This document shows, one piece after another, positions 1 to 6,233 of a DNA stretch of 8,146 nucleotides (position 1 is its first letter; each line of letters opens with the position of its first letter). The position numbers and the translations under genes are program-made. This DNA is from Acidimicrobiales bacterium (GTDB taxonomy: Bacteria; Actinomycetota; Acidimicrobiia; Acidimicrobiales; Palsa-688): the NCBI GenBank assembly GCA_030039575.1, contig JASHVH010000433.1, forward strand, positions 1 through 8,146, written 5' to 3'. A model generated the notes under the pieces. The model had not been told where the DNA came from. It searched no databases and worked only from the letters and a program-made list of their open reading frames with translations.

Positions 1-1860
1 CAAGGTGACGCTCGAGTCGTCCTGGTCCACCTCGTCGGTGTCGGCCACCAGGCTGACCTCGGTCAGGAAGTCGGCCAGCGTGCCGACCTCGGCCGCCGCC
101 CCCAGCAGTTCCTCGACGTTTTCCACCCGCCCTTCGATCTCGAGGGGGGTACCCGGCTGGGCGCGCAGGTCCTCGATGTAGCCGGTCCGGTCGAGGACGG
201 CCTCGAGCAGGTACGCCGGGCCCGCCGGGGGCCGCTCGCCATCGCCGGCCGGCCCATCGCCGGCCCGCCCATTGCCGGCCGGCCCATCGCCGGCCGGCCC
301 ATCGCCGGCCAGCATCGCCCTCAGGTCGTCCATGAGAGCCAGGAACGAGGCGATGCCCGTGAGCGCCTTGCCGGTTACGCCGGCTTCCTGCGCGTGATTA
401 AGAGCTTCGGCGAACGGCACCCCTTTGGCCGTCGCCCAGGTGTCGAGCCGCCCCACGCTCGTGTCGCCGACTCCCCTTCTGGGGACGTTCAGGACTCGTT
501 TCAGCGACACCTCGTCCTCGGGGTTGGCCACGGCGTGCAGGTAGGCGAGCATGTCTTTTACTTCCCGGCGCTCGTAGAACCGCGCCCCGCCGACCACCTT
601 GTAGGGCACACCCTGGCGGACCAGTTCTTCTTCAATGGCCCGGCTCTGGGCGTTCGTCCGGTAGAAAACGGCTACGTCGCCCCAACGGTAACCTTCGTCC
701 CGGCGCAGCCTCATCACCTCTGATGCCACCCAGGCGCCCTCGTCGTGCTCGTCTTCGGCTATGTACCGGACAAGCGGCTCGCCACCGCCGCGAGACGTCC
801 ACAGCTCTTTGGGCTTGCGGGCCTGGTTGTTCGAGATGACGGCATTGGCGGCGTCGAGGATCCGCTGAGTGGAGCGGTAGTTCTGGTCCAGCACGACGAC
901 GGTCGCGTCGGGGAAAGCCCGTTCGAACTCCAGGATGTTGCGCACGTCTGCGCCCCGCCAGCCGTAGATCGACTGGTCCGAATCGCCCACCACGGTCACC
1001 TGGTGATGCCCGCCGGCCAACTGGAGCACGAGCTCGTTCTGGGCCTGGTTGGTGTCCTGGTACTCGTCGACCAAAATGTGGGAAAACCGGTCCCGGTAAG
1101 CGTCGAGGACGTCCGGGTGCTCTCGGAAAAGTTGCACCGTCAATACCAAGAGGTCGTCGAAGTCCATGGCATTGGCTGATACCAGACGCCGCTGGTACTC
1201 CTGGTAAACATCGGCGATCTTGCGCTCGAAAATGGAGCTGCGCCGGGCACGGTCGGCATAAGCCGACGCGCTCATGAGTTCGTTCTTGGCGGCAGAAATG
1301 GCGGCGTGCACGGCCCGGGCGGGAAATTTCTTAGTGTCCAGGCCGAGGTCGCGCACTACATAACTCGTCAGCCGGACGGCGTCGGCCTGGTCGTAAATGG
1401 AAAAGGAAGACTGGTAGCCGAGCAGTGGCGCCTCACGGCGCAATATACGTACGCAGGCGGAATGAAAAGTCGACACCCACATGCGTTGGGCCACCCGCCC
1501 TACCAGCTGCGCGACCCGGCTGCGCATTTCGTCGGCCGCCTTATTGGTGAACGTTATGGCCAAGATGGCAAAAGGGGACACGCCCTTTTCCCGCACCAAC
1601 CAGGCAATCCGGTGCGTGAGGACGCGCGTTTTACCCGACCCGGCACCGGCGACGACGAGCAGCGGCCCGTCAGCGTGAGTTACGGCCTCCAGCTGCGATG
1701 GGTTCAACCCGTCCAGGAGGCTCTCGCGGGGGGCCTCGGCGCGGGGGGCCCCGGCGCCCGGCTCGGGCGCGGGAGACAGCCCCAGCTGGAGAGATGGGCC
1801 AGGCTCGGGAGATGGGCCAGGCCCGGGCGATGGGCCAGGCTCGGGCGATGCGGCGGTCAG
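1..1860 (-). CDS. pcrA: UvrD/PcrA-type ATP-dependent DNA helicase, N-terminal part (3' end beyond the window)
   Basis: This is a superfamily 1A 3'-to-5' helicase acting in nucleotide excision repair and replication restart. The reading frame is continuous and runs off the left edge after about 620 residues, just before motif V. Motifs in order are the Q-motif region LLDGLNPSQLEAV, Walker A AGAGSGKT (1650-1627), motif Ia AITFTNKAADEM, Walker B LVDEYQDT (1071-1048), motif III GDSDQSIYGWRGA, motif IV LDQNYRST, then FYRTNAQSR and VGGARFYERREVKD of the 2A/2B region. The start is unclear. No ATG, GTG or TTG occurs in frame before the TTG at 1707-1705, which would remove the conserved LLDG and leave only 25 residues before the Walker lysine. 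The CTG at 1860-1858 overlaps the guaB3 TGA (CTGA) and gives a Pro/Gly/Ser-rich leader like that of mycobacterial UvrD1, so I chose it. Two in-frame repeat arrays expand the protein. It could be named uvrD1 or pcrA; uvrD2-type motifs are absent. Confidence 0.95.
   Translation of the reverse strand, partial: MTAASPEPGPSPGPGPSPEPGPSLQLGLSPAPEPGAGAPRAEAPRESLLDGLNPSQLEAVTHADGPLLVVAGAGSGKTRVLTHRIAWLVREKGVSPFAILAITFTNKAADEMRSRVAQLVGRVAQRMWVSTFHSACVRILRREAPLLGYQSSFSIYDQADAVRLTSYVVRDLGLDTKKFPARAVHAAISAAKNELMSASAYADRARRSSIFERKIADVYQEYQRRLVSANAMDFDDLLVLTVQLFREHPDVLDAYRDRFSHILVDEYQDTNQAQNELVLQLAGGHHQVTVVGDSDQSIYGWRGADVRNILEFERAFPDATVVVLDQNYRSTQRILDAANAVISNNQARKPKELWTSRGGGEPLVRYIAEDEHDEGAWVASEVMRLRRDEGYRWGDVAVFYRTNAQSRAIEEELVRQGVPYKVVGGARFYERREVKDMLAYLHAVANPEDEVSLKRVLNVPRRGVGDTSVGRLDTWATAKGVPFAEALNHAQEAGVTGKALTGIASFLALMDDLRAMLAGDGPAGDGPAGNGRAGDGPAGDGERPPAGPAYLLEAVLDRTGYIEDLRAQPGTPLEIEGRVENVEELLGAAAEVGTLADFLTEVSLVADTDEVDQDDSSVTL
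241..309 (-). repeat. 15-bp tandem repeat, 4.6 units, inside the helicase 2B subdomain
   Basis: Units of GCCGGCGATGGGCCG run from 309 down to 241: four full units (309-295, 294-280, 279-265 with two changes, 264-250) plus nine bases. They encode AGDGP, AGDGP, AGNGR, AGDGP and AGD. The array sits between MDDLRAML and the helix PAYLLEAVLDRTGYIEDL, where PcrA proteins normally have a short loop in 2B. It is in frame and adds about 20 flexible residues. Confidence 0.88.
1792..1845 (-). repeat. 18-bp tandem repeat, three units, in the helicase N-terminal leader
   Basis: Three units of CCCGAGCCTGGCCCATCG run at 1845-1828, 1827-1810 and 1809-1792. The second and third differ from the first only at single bases. 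In the helicase frame they encode PEPGPS, PGPGPS, PEPGPS, a flexible Pro/Gly linker ahead of the Q-motif. The unit length is a multiple of three, so copy-number changes keep the frame. Confidence 0.85.
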
Positions 1861-3017
1861 TGGCCCATCCCGATGTGCTGCGACCGCTGGAGCGATTTCC
1901 CTTCGGTGAGCAACGCCGGCGCCACCATGACTTCGGCCTTCTGGAACTCTTTGACGCTCCCGTAGCCGCAGGTGGCCATGGAGGTCCGCAACGCCCCGAA
2001 GAGGTTATGGCGGCCGTCATTCTCGTGCGCCGGGCCGACCAGGATCTCGGCCAACGTACCGCCGGCTTCGGTTTTCACCCTGGCGCCACGAGGAAGGGTG
2101 GGGTGGAAAGTCGCCATACCCCAGTGGTAGCCGTGACCGGGCGCTTCGGCCGCCGCCGCCAGCGGTGAGCCGAGCATCACCGCGTCGGCCCCACACACGA
2201 TGGCCTTGGCCACGTCACCCCCGGTAGCCATCCCGCCGTCGGCGATGACGTGGACGTACACCCCCGTTTCGTCGAGGTGCTGAGCGCGGGCCGCTCTGGC
2301 GTCGGCGATGGCCGTGGCCTGAGGCACGCCGATCCCGAGGACGCCTCTGGTCGTGCAGGCGTGCCCGGGCCCGACCCCGACCAGGACGCCGACGGCCCCC
2401 GTGCGCATCAGGTGGAGGGCGGCCTGGAAGGAAGCGCAGCCCCCGACGATCACAGGTATCTCGAACTCACGGATAAAACGCTTGAGGTTCAGCGGTTCCA
2501 CCGTCTTGGAGACGTGCTCGGCCGACACCACGGTGCCCTGAACGACGAACAGGTCGAGTTCGGCATCCACCAGGGCCTTGGCGTACTGGGCCGTGCGCTG
2601 CGGGGTGAGCGAAGCGCACGTGACCACCCCAGCCTCCTTGACCTCCCGGATGCGGGCGGTGATCAGCTCCGGTTTGATCGGCTCGAGGTAAATCTGTTGC
2701 ATCCGGGCTGTCGCCTTGTCCGCGGCCAGTTGGGCGATCTCCTCGAAATAAGGCTCAGGGTCCTCGTAACGCGTCCACAGGCCCTCGAGGTTCAGGACGC
2801 CGACCCCGCCCAGCAGGCCGATCTGGATGGCTGTGGCCGGGCTGACCACTCCGTCCATGGCCGCTCCCATAAGAGGTAGCTCGAAGCGGAAAGCATCGAT
2901 CTCCCAGGAAATATCGACGTCCTCCGGGTCTCTGGTCCGCCTGCTCGGGACGATCGCAATGTCGTCGAAGCCGTAGGCCCGCCGGCCTGATTTGCCTTTG
3001 CCGATCTCGATCTCCAC
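1857..3017 (-). CDS. guaB3: GuaB3-family IMP dehydrogenase-related protein (no CBS domains)
   Basis: This belongs to the IMPDH/GMP reductase TIM-barrel superfamily of guanine-nucleotide metabolism. The 386-residue product has the short GuaB3 layout: YGFDDIAIVPSRRTRDPEDV (15-34), PLMGAAMDGVVSP (48-60), the catalytic cysteine loop GVGPGHACTTR (214-224, Cys221) and the phosphate-binding ADGGMATGGD (259-268). The barrel is not interrupted by the CBS pair found in GuaB2, which is why it is about 100 residues shorter than a true IMPDH. VEIEIG at the N-terminus and SRRTRDPEDV are hallmarks of the actinobacterial GuaB3 group. IMPDH activity has been reported for a cyanobacterial GuaB3, but I would not take the reaction direction as settled here; GMP reductase activity is the main alternative. 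The GTG start has a good ribosome binding site. The gene ends in a TGA that overlaps the likely CTG start of the helicase gene, and the usual guaB2 neighbour is not in the window. Confidence 0.95.
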   Translation of the reverse strand: MEIEIGKGKSGRRAYGFDDIAIVPSRRTRDPEDVDISWEIDAFRFELPLMGAAMDGVVSPATAIQIGLLGGVGVLNLEGLWTRYEDPEPYFEEIAQLAADKATARMQQIYLEPIKPELITARIREVKEAGVVTCASLTPQRTAQYAKALVDAELDLFVVQGTVVSAEHVSKTVEPLNLKRFIREFEIPVIVGGCASFQAALHLMRTGAVGVLVGVGPGHACTTRGVLGIGVPQATAIADARAARAQHLDETGVYVHVIADGGMATGGDVAKAIVCGADAVMLGSPLAAAAEAPGHGYHWGMATFHPTLPRGARVKTEAGGTLAEILVGPAHENDGRHNLFGALRTSMATCGYGSVKEFQKAEVMVAPALLTEGKSLQRSQHIGMGH

Positions 3018-3031
3018 GGTCCCTACCTCTC
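3018..3031 (-). promoter_or_regulatory. Ribosome binding site fixing the guaB3 GTG start
   Basis: On the minus strand GAGAGG (3031-3026) stands 8 bases before the GTG at 3017-3015, with AGGG (3024-3021) closer in. This is the clearest Shine-Dalgarno sequence in the window. It supports the GTG start of guaB3, which also gives the expected EIEIGKGKSGRRAYGFDDI N-terminus. Confidence 0.65.
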
Positions 3032-3048
3032 GTGCACAGTTGCGTGTG

Positions 3049-3076
3049 AGACTGGTGCGCCTGTTACAGCCAGTCT
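3049..3076 (-). promoter_or_regulatory. Inverted repeat in the guaB3 upstream region
   Basis: AGACTGG (3049-3055) and CCAGTCT (3070-3076) form a perfect 7-bp inverted repeat with a 14-base spacer, which itself contains CTGTTACAG. It lies 32 bases or more before the guaB3 GTG. On the minus strand the outer half includes TAGACT, a possible -10 hexamer (TANNNT). It could be an operator, an RNA hairpin in the leader, or chance; I recognise no known purine-control element. Confidence 0.25.
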
Positions 3077-3077
3077 A

Positions 3078-3093
3078 TGGGGCGAGGGCCCCA
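3078..3093 (-). terminator. GC-rich hairpin after the zinc-ribbon gene, weak terminator candidate
   Basis: TGGGGC (3078-3083) pairs with GCCCCA (3088-3093) across a 4-base loop, starting 11 bases past the zinc-ribbon stop. The stem is GC-rich but short and no T-run follows on the minus strand. It may separate the Nudix/zinc-ribbon unit from guaB3. Confidence 0.25.
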
Positions 3094-3104
3094 CGCCTTC
3101 GGGA

Positions 3105-3482
3105 TCAGGCGCGCGACAGGCCGACCGCCAAACGGGCAGGTCGGTCCGAAGGTAACCGCTCGCTCTGGTTGAAGGGGCCGACGGGCGGTGCCGGTTGGCC
3201 CGTGGAGCGTTCGGTCGAAAGCAGGAACAGGTCGCCGCCCGAAGCTTCGGCCGCTGCCCCCTGAACCGGCACTGCGGGCGGCGACGGGCTGTCGCCGGCG
3301 CGGGCGCTGGTGGCCGCCGGCGCAGAGGCCCGCCCCGTCCTGAGCTCGGCCCGCTTGGTTACGGGCAAGACCGGAGGAAGCGGCCGGTCGTCCTGCGCCG
3401 GCGGAGGGACGAGCGAACCCGAACAGCGCGTGCAAGATTCACGTTCGGGAGCGTTGACCACACCGCAGCGGGGACAGATCAT
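3105..3482 (-). CDS. Small zinc-ribbon protein (125 residues)
   Basis: The N-terminus carries two CxxC knuckles, C3-P-R-C6 and C17-T-R-C20, separated by 10 residues (MICPRCGVVNAPERESCTRC). This is a typical zinc-ribbon pattern. The rest is low-complexity, rich in Pro, Ala, Ser and Arg, with no membrane segment and no other recognisable domain, so binding partner and role are unknown. The start is firm: the ATG overlaps the Nudix TGA as ATGA, so it is probably translated by ribosomes finishing the Nudix gene. The coding nature of the C-terminal 90 residues is less certain, because this GC-rich DNA is open in a second frame as well. A regulatory or scaffold role next to a Nudix hydrolase would be a guess. 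Confidence 0.75.
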   Translation of the reverse strand: MICPRCGVVNAPERESCTRCSGSLVPPPAQDDRPLPPVLPVTKRAELRTGRASAPAATSARAGDSPSPPAVPVQGAAAEASGGDLFLLSTERSTGQPAPPVGPFNQSERLPSDRPARLAVGLSRA

Positions 3483-4267
3483 GTGGAGCCAGGGTACCTG
3501 CCAGAGACGCCGGAGCGTCTTTCAGGCCCTCGTACCAGCCTGGGCGCCAGTACCGCGCCCAGGAGTTCGGTGAGCAAGCGCCCTGTGGCGCCCCAGACAA
3601 TGTCTTCGTCAAGGCGGAAGAACGGCACCGCCCGGTAGCGCGTACGGCCGGGGACCTCGAGGGCGGGCCACAACTCCTCGTGGTAAACCCCGTCCTCTGC
3701 CAGCCGGGCCAACGGCACCCAGAACACCTTCTCGACCTCACCCGGGTCGACGGCGAACGCCAGGCTGCTGGCCGCCGGACCGTGAAAGTGGGCGACGAAG
3801 CAGCGCACGAGCTCCGGCCTGCGCACGGTCGTGAGAGGTGTCAGCTGCCCGATGACTTCAACCGCGGCGGCGTTCACACCGATCTCCTCGTCTGCCTCTC
3901 GTAACGCGGCCTGCAGGGGCAGCTCGCCCGGTTGCAGGCGACCACCGGGAAAGGAGACCTCGCCACTATGAGACCGCAGGTGGGCTGACCGGCGGGTGAG
4001 GACCACGTTGGCTTCCCCGTCTGTTTCGAACACAAGGCAGAGAACGGCCGCTGGGCGGGAGTCCACTCCCGAAGGCAGTTCGGCCGGCGTGACCTCTCCG
4101 GCCTCCACCGGGGCCTCGAGCGCGGCGCCTCCGGGGAGCGGAGCGAGAGCCCGGCGTACATCGGCCACCGTGATGCCGCGACGACGTCCCTCCGGAAGCT
4201 CGGACCAGGGCGGCGGGGCGCCCGGCAAAGTGCCCGCCGGCCGCGGGATATTTGCCCCGACAGCCAT
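3479..4267 (-). CDS. Nudix hydrolase, coenzyme A pyrophosphatase (NudL/YeaB) type
   Basis: Members of this group cleave CoA and its derivatives to 3',5'-ADP and 4'-phosphopantetheine, using Mg2+ or Mn2+. The 262-residue product has the full Nudix box GX5EX7REUXEEXGU at 109-131 (G109, E115, R123, E124, E127, E128, G130), starting GGRLQPGE and ending READEEIGV. The second diagnostic stretch of the CoA group immediately precedes and joins it: VLTRRSAHLRSHSGEVSFPG at 89-108, with the R-x(3)-H-x-GEVSFPGG arrangement. A later IVWGATGRLLTELL (223-236) also fits the group. The first 70 residues and the last 25 are less typical. The ATG start follows AGG/GCGG-type sequence, 15 bases after the 76-residue gene. 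The TGA stop overlaps the ATG of the zinc-ribbon gene by four bases (ATGA), implying translational coupling. Substrate is inferred from motifs; another nucleotide-diphosphate substrate is possible. Confidence 0.93.
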   Translation of the reverse strand: MAVGANIPRPAGTLPGAPPPWSELPEGRRRGITVADVRRALAPLPGGAALEAPVEAGEVTPAELPSGVDSRPAAVLCLVFETDGEANVVLTRRSAHLRSHSGEVSFPGGRLQPGELPLQAALREADEEIGVNAAAVEVIGQLTPLTTVRRPELVRCFVAHFHGPAASSLAFAVDPGEVEKVFWVPLARLAEDGVYHEELWPALEVPGRTRYRAVPFFRLDEDIVWGATGRLLTELLGAVLAPRLVRGPERRSGVSGRYPGST

Positions 4268-4282
4268 CCGCCAACCTGCCGC

Positions 4283-4513
4283 TCAGACCACGGGGGTCCA
4301 CGGGGCAGGTTGGTCGCCCTGCCGCTCGCCGGCCTCGGGGCCCTCAGCGCCTTGGGCGGGTGGGGCCTCCCGTTGGGCGACGAGACCCTCGAGCAGTTCG
4401 CGCATACCACCTGTTTTCAGGTTGGCCATCACTCGACCGGGAGTCACCTCACCCCTCTCCCACTCCATCCAGGCCTGCAACAACTTGCTCGGGTCGGGTT
4501 CCGGCAATTCCAT
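4283..4513 (-). CDS. Small protein of unknown function (76 residues)
   Basis: I do not recognise a named family. The first 45 or so residues look like a structured, mostly helical domain: MELPEPDPSKLLQAWMEWER, then GEVTPGRVMANLKTGGMRELLEGLV. The tail is rich in Pro, Gly, Ala and Glu and is probably disordered. There is no signal peptide, membrane segment or cysteine, so it should be cytosolic. The pattern LLxAWxEWExGExxPGRVxxNLK has the look of a conserved small actinobacterial protein, but that is an impression and not a search result. The ATG has only a weak upstream GGCG as ribosome binding site. The gene begins 38 bases after the LCP stop and ends 15 bases before the Nudix gene, so it is probably co-transcribed with the latter. 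Its shortness keeps confidence moderate. Confidence 0.75.
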   Translation of the reverse strand: MELPEPDPSKLLQAWMEWERGEVTPGRVMANLKTGGMRELLEGLVAQREAPPAQGAEGPEAGERQGDQPAPWTPVV

Positions 4514-4529
4514 CGGCGCCAGACTAGTA

Positions 4530-4560
4530 GCCTGCCGAAGAACCGGCGGGTTCAGCAGGC
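4530..4560 (-). terminator. Nested hairpin across the LCP stop codon, possible terminator or attenuator
   Basis: An outer 6-bp stem (GCCTGC 4530-4535 with GCAGGC 4555-4560) encloses an inner 5-bp stem (GAACC 4540-4544 with GGTTC 4549-4553) and a 4-base loop; the interior loop between the stems is uneven. The LCP TGA stop (4552-4554) lies inside it, and the next gene starts 17 bases downstream. There is no T-run after the stem on the minus strand, so termination would be partial at best. It may simply lower read-through into the downstream genes. Confidence 0.3.
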
Positions 4561-6159
4561 GCGAGGATCCCAGGGTTCTTGCTGGTCGGTAGCAGGCACG
4601 CCGTCGGGCGTCGGCACGGTGGTCGTTACCACCGAATGCTTCGCCGGGGTGGTGGCGGCCGATCCTGGCTTCGGTGCGGTGCTGGAGGGGGCGGTGGCCG
4701 AAGTAATCGTGTGCGGGTGAGTGGTAGTGACGTTTACGGTGGACCCGAGGTCGACCTGGACGGTCCCGGGCACTATCGAGGGCGTTGACTGCATCATGAC
4801 GGCCCCGGACAGGTACTTCATCACGTCGAGCGCCTGAGCGACCTGGCCAGGGTGGTACAGGACCAGCGTTTCCGAGGTGTCGGCGGGCACCGCGCCGGCG
4901 GACTCGTCCGTCACCTTGAGCCCGTCGGTCACCAGGGAGTGCCCGGCATCCAGGGCGGCCTGGTAGCTACCCGTGATGCTGACCACGCCGACTGCCTTTG
5001 GCGCGGCCGGAGGCGGCAATGCCTGGCTGTCCCACGCCTTGATGGTGTTGTTGTCTGCGGGCTGTACCGGGAACAGGACATCCCCGATGCCGTAGCCGTT
5101 GTAATAATAATCGTTGACGGGGGACGTCTGAAGTGTCGTTTCATTGACCCCGGAAACGTCTAAGTTCCTGTACTGGACCACGAGGCTCAGCATCTGGCTT
5201 TTCAGCCCGGGGTCCACCGTTATTTGGGCGAGTATGGCCGAGATGAAGTTCGCGGCCAATATCGGGTCAGTCAAGCCCTTTGCTTTGGCCGTCTGCGCCA
5301 CGATCTTCATAAACGTGTGCGTCCTGGTAATGCGGGCCAGGTCTGACTCGGGGTCGTACGGCCAATCGTATTCGGGTGCTTTCATGCCCGGGGGCTCGTA
5401 CTGCAGATGTCGGGCCCGGACCAGTGCGAGAGCTTCGACACCGTTCAAGTGGTGACAACCAGGTGTGGCTACGTACAGCTGAGACTCGAGGTCGAAAACC
5501 GGGTCGGGGAAATAGACGTTGATGCCGCCCAGTGCATTGACGCTATTTATAAAACCGTTGAAATTGAGCTCGATGAAATGGTTGATCGGTATCCCGAGGT
5601 CTTCCTGAATGGCGTTCACCAGGTTGTCCGGCCCGTCGGCTCCGTTGTTAAGTGCGGCGTCCATTTTCTGGTAGGACCCCACGTCGCTGTTAGCGGGCAT
5701 GGGGGAGAACAGGTCACGGGGGATCGACAATATGGACGCCGTCCGGGTAGCCGGGTCCAGATGAAGGATCATCATGATGTCCGCCAGGCTCCCGGAGCCA
5801 ATGGACGACCCGTACTGCAGCTGCTGCTGGGGCGTCAAGCCCTGGCGGGTCTGGTTGCCGATGAGCAGGATGTTCTCGGGCTTGAGGCCGTTAACGACCG
5901 GGGTGACACCCTTAACCTTGGCGCCCCCGACCGTGTGGCCCTCGGGGGTCAGGTGCCTGCCCGATACGGTTTTGACGTTCCCGATCTCGTAACGAACGTA
6001 ACCATAAGCGGTCGCCACCGCGACTATTAGGAGTAAGACCACGGCGTTGGCGGTGATCAGGATACGCCGGGGCCAACGACGCCGCGGCTTCACCACGACC
6101 TTTGGAGGAACCGGCGGGTCCGCCGAGGGCTGAACGCGGTGCTTTGGGACCGTCTTCAC
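4552..6159 (-). CDS. LytR-CpsA-Psr (LCP) family cell-wall glycopolymer ligase with C-terminal LytR_C domain
   Basis: LCP enzymes move undecaprenyl-phosphate-linked glycopolymers onto peptidoglycan outside the membrane. The 535-residue product has a basic cytoplasmic N-terminus (RRRWPRR, 26-32), one membrane segment at about 33-56 and then an extracellular LCP domain at about 95-290. Family landmarks are NILLIG (96-101), ADIMMILHLDP (126-136), LSIPRDL (144-150), GGINVYFPDP (211-220), LVRARH (246-251) and DLARITRTH (273-281). The arginines R148, R248, R250, R276 and R279 match the pyrophosphate-binding set. A LytR_C-type domain spans about 389-476 (GVVSITGSYQAALDAG onwards), followed by a Thr/Ser/Pro/Ala-rich tail that ends in Cys. 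Two oddities: the usual acidic residue after LLxG is replaced (GNQTR), and about 21 residues are inserted between RARH and DLARI. The start is GTG with no visible ribosome binding site; an upstream ATG in another frame stops after three codons. The exact polymer substrate cannot be told from sequence. Confidence 0.93.
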   Translation of the reverse strand: MKTVPKHRVQPSADPPVPPKVVVKPRRRWPRRILITANAVVLLLIVAVATAYGYVRYEIGNVKTVSGRHLTPEGHTVGGAKVKGVTPVVNGLKPENILLIGNQTRQGLTPQQQLQYGSSIGSGSLADIMMILHLDPATRTASILSIPRDLFSPMPANSDVGSYQKMDAALNNGADGPDNLVNAIQEDLGIPINHFIELNFNGFINSVNALGGINVYFPDPVFDLESQLYVATPGCHHLNGVEALALVRARHLQYEPPGMKAPEYDWPYDPESDLARITRTHTFMKIVAQTAKAKGLTDPILAANFISAILAQITVDPGLKSQMLSLVVQYRNLDVSGVNETTLQTSPVNDYYYNGYGIGDVLFPVQPADNNTIKAWDSQALPPPAAPKAVGVVSITGSYQAALDAGHSLVTDGLKVTDESAGAVPADTSETLVLYHPGQVAQALDVMKYLSGAVMMQSTPSIVPGTVQVDLGSTVNVTTTHPHTITSATAPSSTAPKPGSAATTPAKHSVVTTTVPTPDGVPATDQQEPWDPRAC

Positions 6160-6171
6160 GTGAATCAGAAC

Positions 6172-6177
6172 AGCATA
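6172..6177 (-). promoter_or_regulatory. Possible -10 element for the LCP gene
   Basis: On the minus strand TATGCT fits the TANNNT pattern of an actinobacterial sigma-70-type -10 box. It lies 12 bases before the GTG start of the LCP gene, so transcription would begin only about 5 to 7 bases before that GTG. No Shine-Dalgarno sequence precedes the GTG, which would fit leaderless or nearly leaderless translation, common in actinobacteria. No convincing -35 hexamer is seen at 16 to 18 bases upstream, so the call rests on one hexamer and position only. Confidence 0.3.
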
Positions 6178-6233
6178 AGCGCGGCGTCCAGCCTACATCG
6201 GCCGCACCGGGCACCGGGATTAACAGCCGTCCT

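Noticed and set aside
241..309. Possible CRISPR array
   Set aside because: The units are 15 bp, directly adjacent with no unique spacers, and lie in frame within a helicase gene.
1705..1707. TTG as the preferred helicase start
   Set aside because: It would cut off LLDG of a motif that is conserved in actinobacterial PcrA/UvrD1 and leave an unusually short N-terminus. It remains possible if CTG is not used.
1306..1965. 219-codon open frame on the plus strand
   Set aside because: It is antisense to the helicase Walker A region and its repeat array. The repetitive Gly/Arg/Trp stretch in its translation is just the 18-bp repeat read backwards.
1670..2020. 116-codon minus-strand frame bridging guaB3 and the helicase gene
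   Set aside because: It overlaps the guaB3 C-terminus and the helicase N-terminus in a third frame and stops just before the Walker A codons. It is a shadow of both genes.
2250..2879. 209-codon open frame on the plus strand
   Set aside because: It is fully antisense to guaB3, whose catalytic motifs are intact on the other strand.
3064..3435. 123-codon minus-strand frame overlapping the zinc-ribbon gene
   Set aside because: The zinc-ribbon frame has paired CxxC motifs and an ATGA-coupled start. This alternative frame has neither and no ribosome binding site.
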